From contig MGML01000066.1 of the NCBI GenBank assembly GCA_001796415.1, positions 1 to 7,704 of the forward strand: a DNA stretch of 7,704 nucleotides, written 5' to 3'. The stretch comes from Chloroflexi bacterium RBG_13_46_14 (GTDB lineage Bacteria > Chloroflexota > Dehalococcoidia > Dehalococcoidales > UBA2162). This document shows positions 7,008-7,704 of the stretch, piece after piece. Every line of letters begins with the position of its first letter. The first letter of the stretch is position 1. The notes under the pieces were generated by a model. That model saw nothing but the letters and a program-made list of their open reading frames with translations. It had not been told where the DNA came from and made no database searches. The position numbers were made by a program, and so were the translations under genes.

Positions 7008-7337
7008 ATGGTAAAGTCGATAGTTGTTGCTCGCAGGAAGGCTGGGATGAGTAGAGAAGAGTTTAATAAGTACTGGGAACAAACCCACGGACCATTAGCC
7101 GCAAAATCGATACCTGGTCTCCGCAGGTATGTTCAGAATCACCTTGTTGATGTTCCGGGAATGGAATATGATGGTGACGGTGTAGTTGAAATGTGGTATG
7201 ACGATATTGATGCCTATCTGAAATCCATGGAATATCTCCGTTCTGAGAAAGGCAGGCCGCTGATGGAAGATGGCGATAAGTTTGCTGATATGACCAATGC
7301 TAAAGTCTGGATAGTGGAGGAACATGTCATCATGTAA
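7008..7337 (+). CDS. Small EthD-family (dimeric alpha/beta-barrel) protein
   Basis: The 109-residue protein matches the EthD fold: a first strand VKSIVVARRK (2-10), then the diagnostic helix MSREEFNKYWEQTHGPLAAK (14-33), a GLRRYVQNH strand (37-45), a central GVVEMWYDD strand (58-66), a helix with AYLKSMEYLRSEKGRPLMED (68-87) and a last strand AKVWIVEEHVI (98-108). The family includes a helper of ethyl tert-butyl ether breakdown and polyketide cyclase-like ferredoxin-fold proteins. Here the substrate is unknown and the protein could be catalytic or accessory. The ATG at 7008 has a perfect AGGAGG nine bases upstream. An in-frame ATG at 6939 would add 23 residues unlike the family and has no ribosome site. 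The gene is transcribed away from the dpp operon and followed by a separate tRNA-like unit, so it seems monocistronic. Confidence 0.9.
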   Translation: MVKSIVVARRKAGMSREEFNKYWEQTHGPLAAKSIPGLRRYVQNHLVDVPGMEYDGDGVVEMWYDDIDAYLKSMEYLRSEKGRPLMEDGDKFADMTNAKVWIVEEHVIM

Positions 7338-7378
7338 TTCCCCGACTTTATGGGATATTTGTTTCTTGACATATTGTG

Positions 7379-7387
7379 TGATATAAT
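7379..7387 (+). promoter_or_regulatory. Extended -10 promoter of the tRNA-like RNA
   Basis: TG (7379-7380), one base, then a perfect TATAAT (7382-7387) forms an extended -10 element. A poor -35 match (TTGTTT, 7359-7364) lies 17 bases upstream. A perfect TTGACA at 7366-7371 is only 10 bases from the -10 and so badly spaced. Initiation would fall near 7394, about 20 bases before the tRNA-like fold. Confidence 0.6.
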
Positions 7388-7414
7388 GCTGATGTATCGG
7401 GATTACAAACCTGG

Positions 7415-7489
7415 TACCCTTGTAGCTCAAACCGGAAGAGCGTCTCCGAAACAGGGAGGAGGTTGTGGGTTCGAACCCCATCGAGGTAT
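7415..7489 (+). tRNA. tRNA-like RNA with abnormal anticodon loop and acceptor stem; isotype unresolved
   Basis: A full cloverleaf can be drawn. The D arm is GCTC/GAGC (7425-7428, 7438-7441) with GG in the loop. The anticodon stem is TCTCC/GGAGG (7443-7447, 7455-7459). There is a five-base variable loop. The T arm is GTGGG/CCCAT with the canonical TTCGAAC loop (7465-7481). The acceptor pairs TACC and TTG (7415-7422) with CGAGGTA (7482-7488), leaving one bulged C. The seven-base anticodon loop is GAAACAG: the position of the near-invariant U33 is A, and the nominal anticodon would read AAC. No CCA is encoded. A -10 promoter lies just upstream and a strong terminator just downstream, so it is probably transcribed. 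It may be a degenerate tRNA, a tRNA mimic, or a tRNA with sequence errors. As an elongator tRNA it looks non-functional. Confidence 0.6.
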
Positions 7490-7495
7490 ATAACT

Positions 7496-7526
7496 CAGGC
7501 CAGTATTAAATGCTGGCCTGTTTTTT
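7496..7526 (+). terminator. Intrinsic terminator after the tRNA-like RNA
   Basis: CAGGCCAG (7496-7503) pairs perfectly with CTGGCCTG (7513-7520) around a nine-base loop, followed directly by six T (7521-7526). It lies seven bases after the tRNA-like fold. The T-tract shows it works on the plus strand only. It closes the tRNA-like transcript and separates it from the gene at 7647. Confidence 0.9.
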
Positions 7527-7646
7527 GTATTATGGTATTTTTCACGTTGATAAGATAAAATAACAGCCGAATTCATATTGCTTGTTAGTACCCATTTACC
7601 ATCACGACAAGAAACCTGCATAGTATTGATTGGAGGTGAATCCGCC

Positions 7647-7704
7647 ATGACTTTAAGGAATTTTTCAATACTTGAAAAACTTGAGTTTGAGTATAAGCCC
7701 GTAG
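7647..7704 (+). CDS. 5' end of an unidentified protein gene (partial; possibly DUF169-like)
   Basis: An ATG at 7647 with a strong GGAGGTG site (7632-7638) eight bases upstream opens a frame of 19 codons to the window edge, reading MTLRNFSILEKLEFEYKPV. The ribosome site makes it a real start. The phrase pattern (short amphipathic helix, then a KPV at about residue 17) is reminiscent of the beginning of DUF169 proteins, but 19 residues are too few for a secure call. The 120 bases between the upstream terminator and this ATG should hold its promoter; I see no convincing hexamer pair there (TTGATA at 7547-7552 has no well-spaced -10). Confidence 0.6.
   Translation, partial: MTLRNFSILEKLEFEYKPV

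Noticed and set aside
7366..7387. TTGACA (7366-7371) paired with TATAAT (7382-7387) as a standard promoter
   Set aside because: The spacer is only 10 bases, far below the 16-18 needed. The extended -10 (TG one base upstream of TATAAT) explains promoter activity better.
7395..7526. T-box riboswitch, suggested by TGGTACC at 7412-7418 followed by a terminator
   Set aside because: There is no room for a stem I or specifier loop between the likely transcription start and this motif, no full T-box consensus, and no antiterminator pairing with the terminator stem. The segment fits a tRNA cloverleaf instead.
7095..7648. Minus-strand open frames over 7095-7481 and 7427-7648 as protein genes
   Set aside because: Their ends are translations of the antisense of the tRNA-like arms (GFEPTTSS and SNPQPPP type peptides, classic artefacts), they overlap the EthD gene or the terminator, and they lack ribosome sites.

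Overview
The window looks like chromosomal DNA of a bacterium with moderate G+C and AT-rich intergenic spacers. Gene content (a Dpp/Opp transporter whose two ATPases both end in cysteine clusters, a membrane-anchored parvulin-like protein beside a GldA/GldF-type ABC exporter, an EthD-fold protein) would suit an anaerobic Chloroflexota (Dehalococcoidia-like) genome. That placement is an impression from gene style, not proven by any marker here.

Layout. Positions 1-2482 (minus strand) hold a three-gene cluster read right to left: a membrane-anchored parvulin-like foldase (1445-2482), a GldA-type ABC ATPase (479-1414) and the start of its ABC-2 permease (1-479, cut by the window edge). The last two overlap by one base. 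Positions 2605-6646 (minus strand) hold a four-gene peptide/nickel-type importer operon in the order dppB-dppC-dppD-dppF. It has both permeases and both ATPases but no substrate-binding protein in view. The 361-base spacer 6647-7007 carries two near-identical sigma70-type promoters firing leftward into this operon, 89 bases apart. A perfect 14-base inverted repeat sits in the spacer of the distal one. The same spacer has a rightward promoter for a small EthD-family protein (7008-7337). After that come an extended -10 promoter, a tRNA-like RNA with an abnormal anticodon loop and acceptor stem, and a strong intrinsic terminator (about 7379-7526). The window ends in the first 19 codons of another plus-strand gene (7647 onward).

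How it works together. The dpp-type operon should encode an inner-membrane import complex (two permeases, two ATPases) fed by a binding protein encoded elsewhere. The left cluster pairs an extracytoplasmic foldase-like protein with an ABC-2 exporter.

The most unusual points are: (1) dppD has no ATG, GTG or TTG at its natural 5' end, and an ATC codon sits exactly where the start belongs, six bases after a strong Shine-Dalgarno; (2) the tRNA-like RNA is a complete transcription unit but lacks U33 and has a bulged acceptor stem; (3) the duplicated promoter with a palindrome between -35 and -10; (4) a parvulin domain that seems to lack its distal active-site histidine. I see no CRISPR array, insertion sequence, integrase or phage gene.
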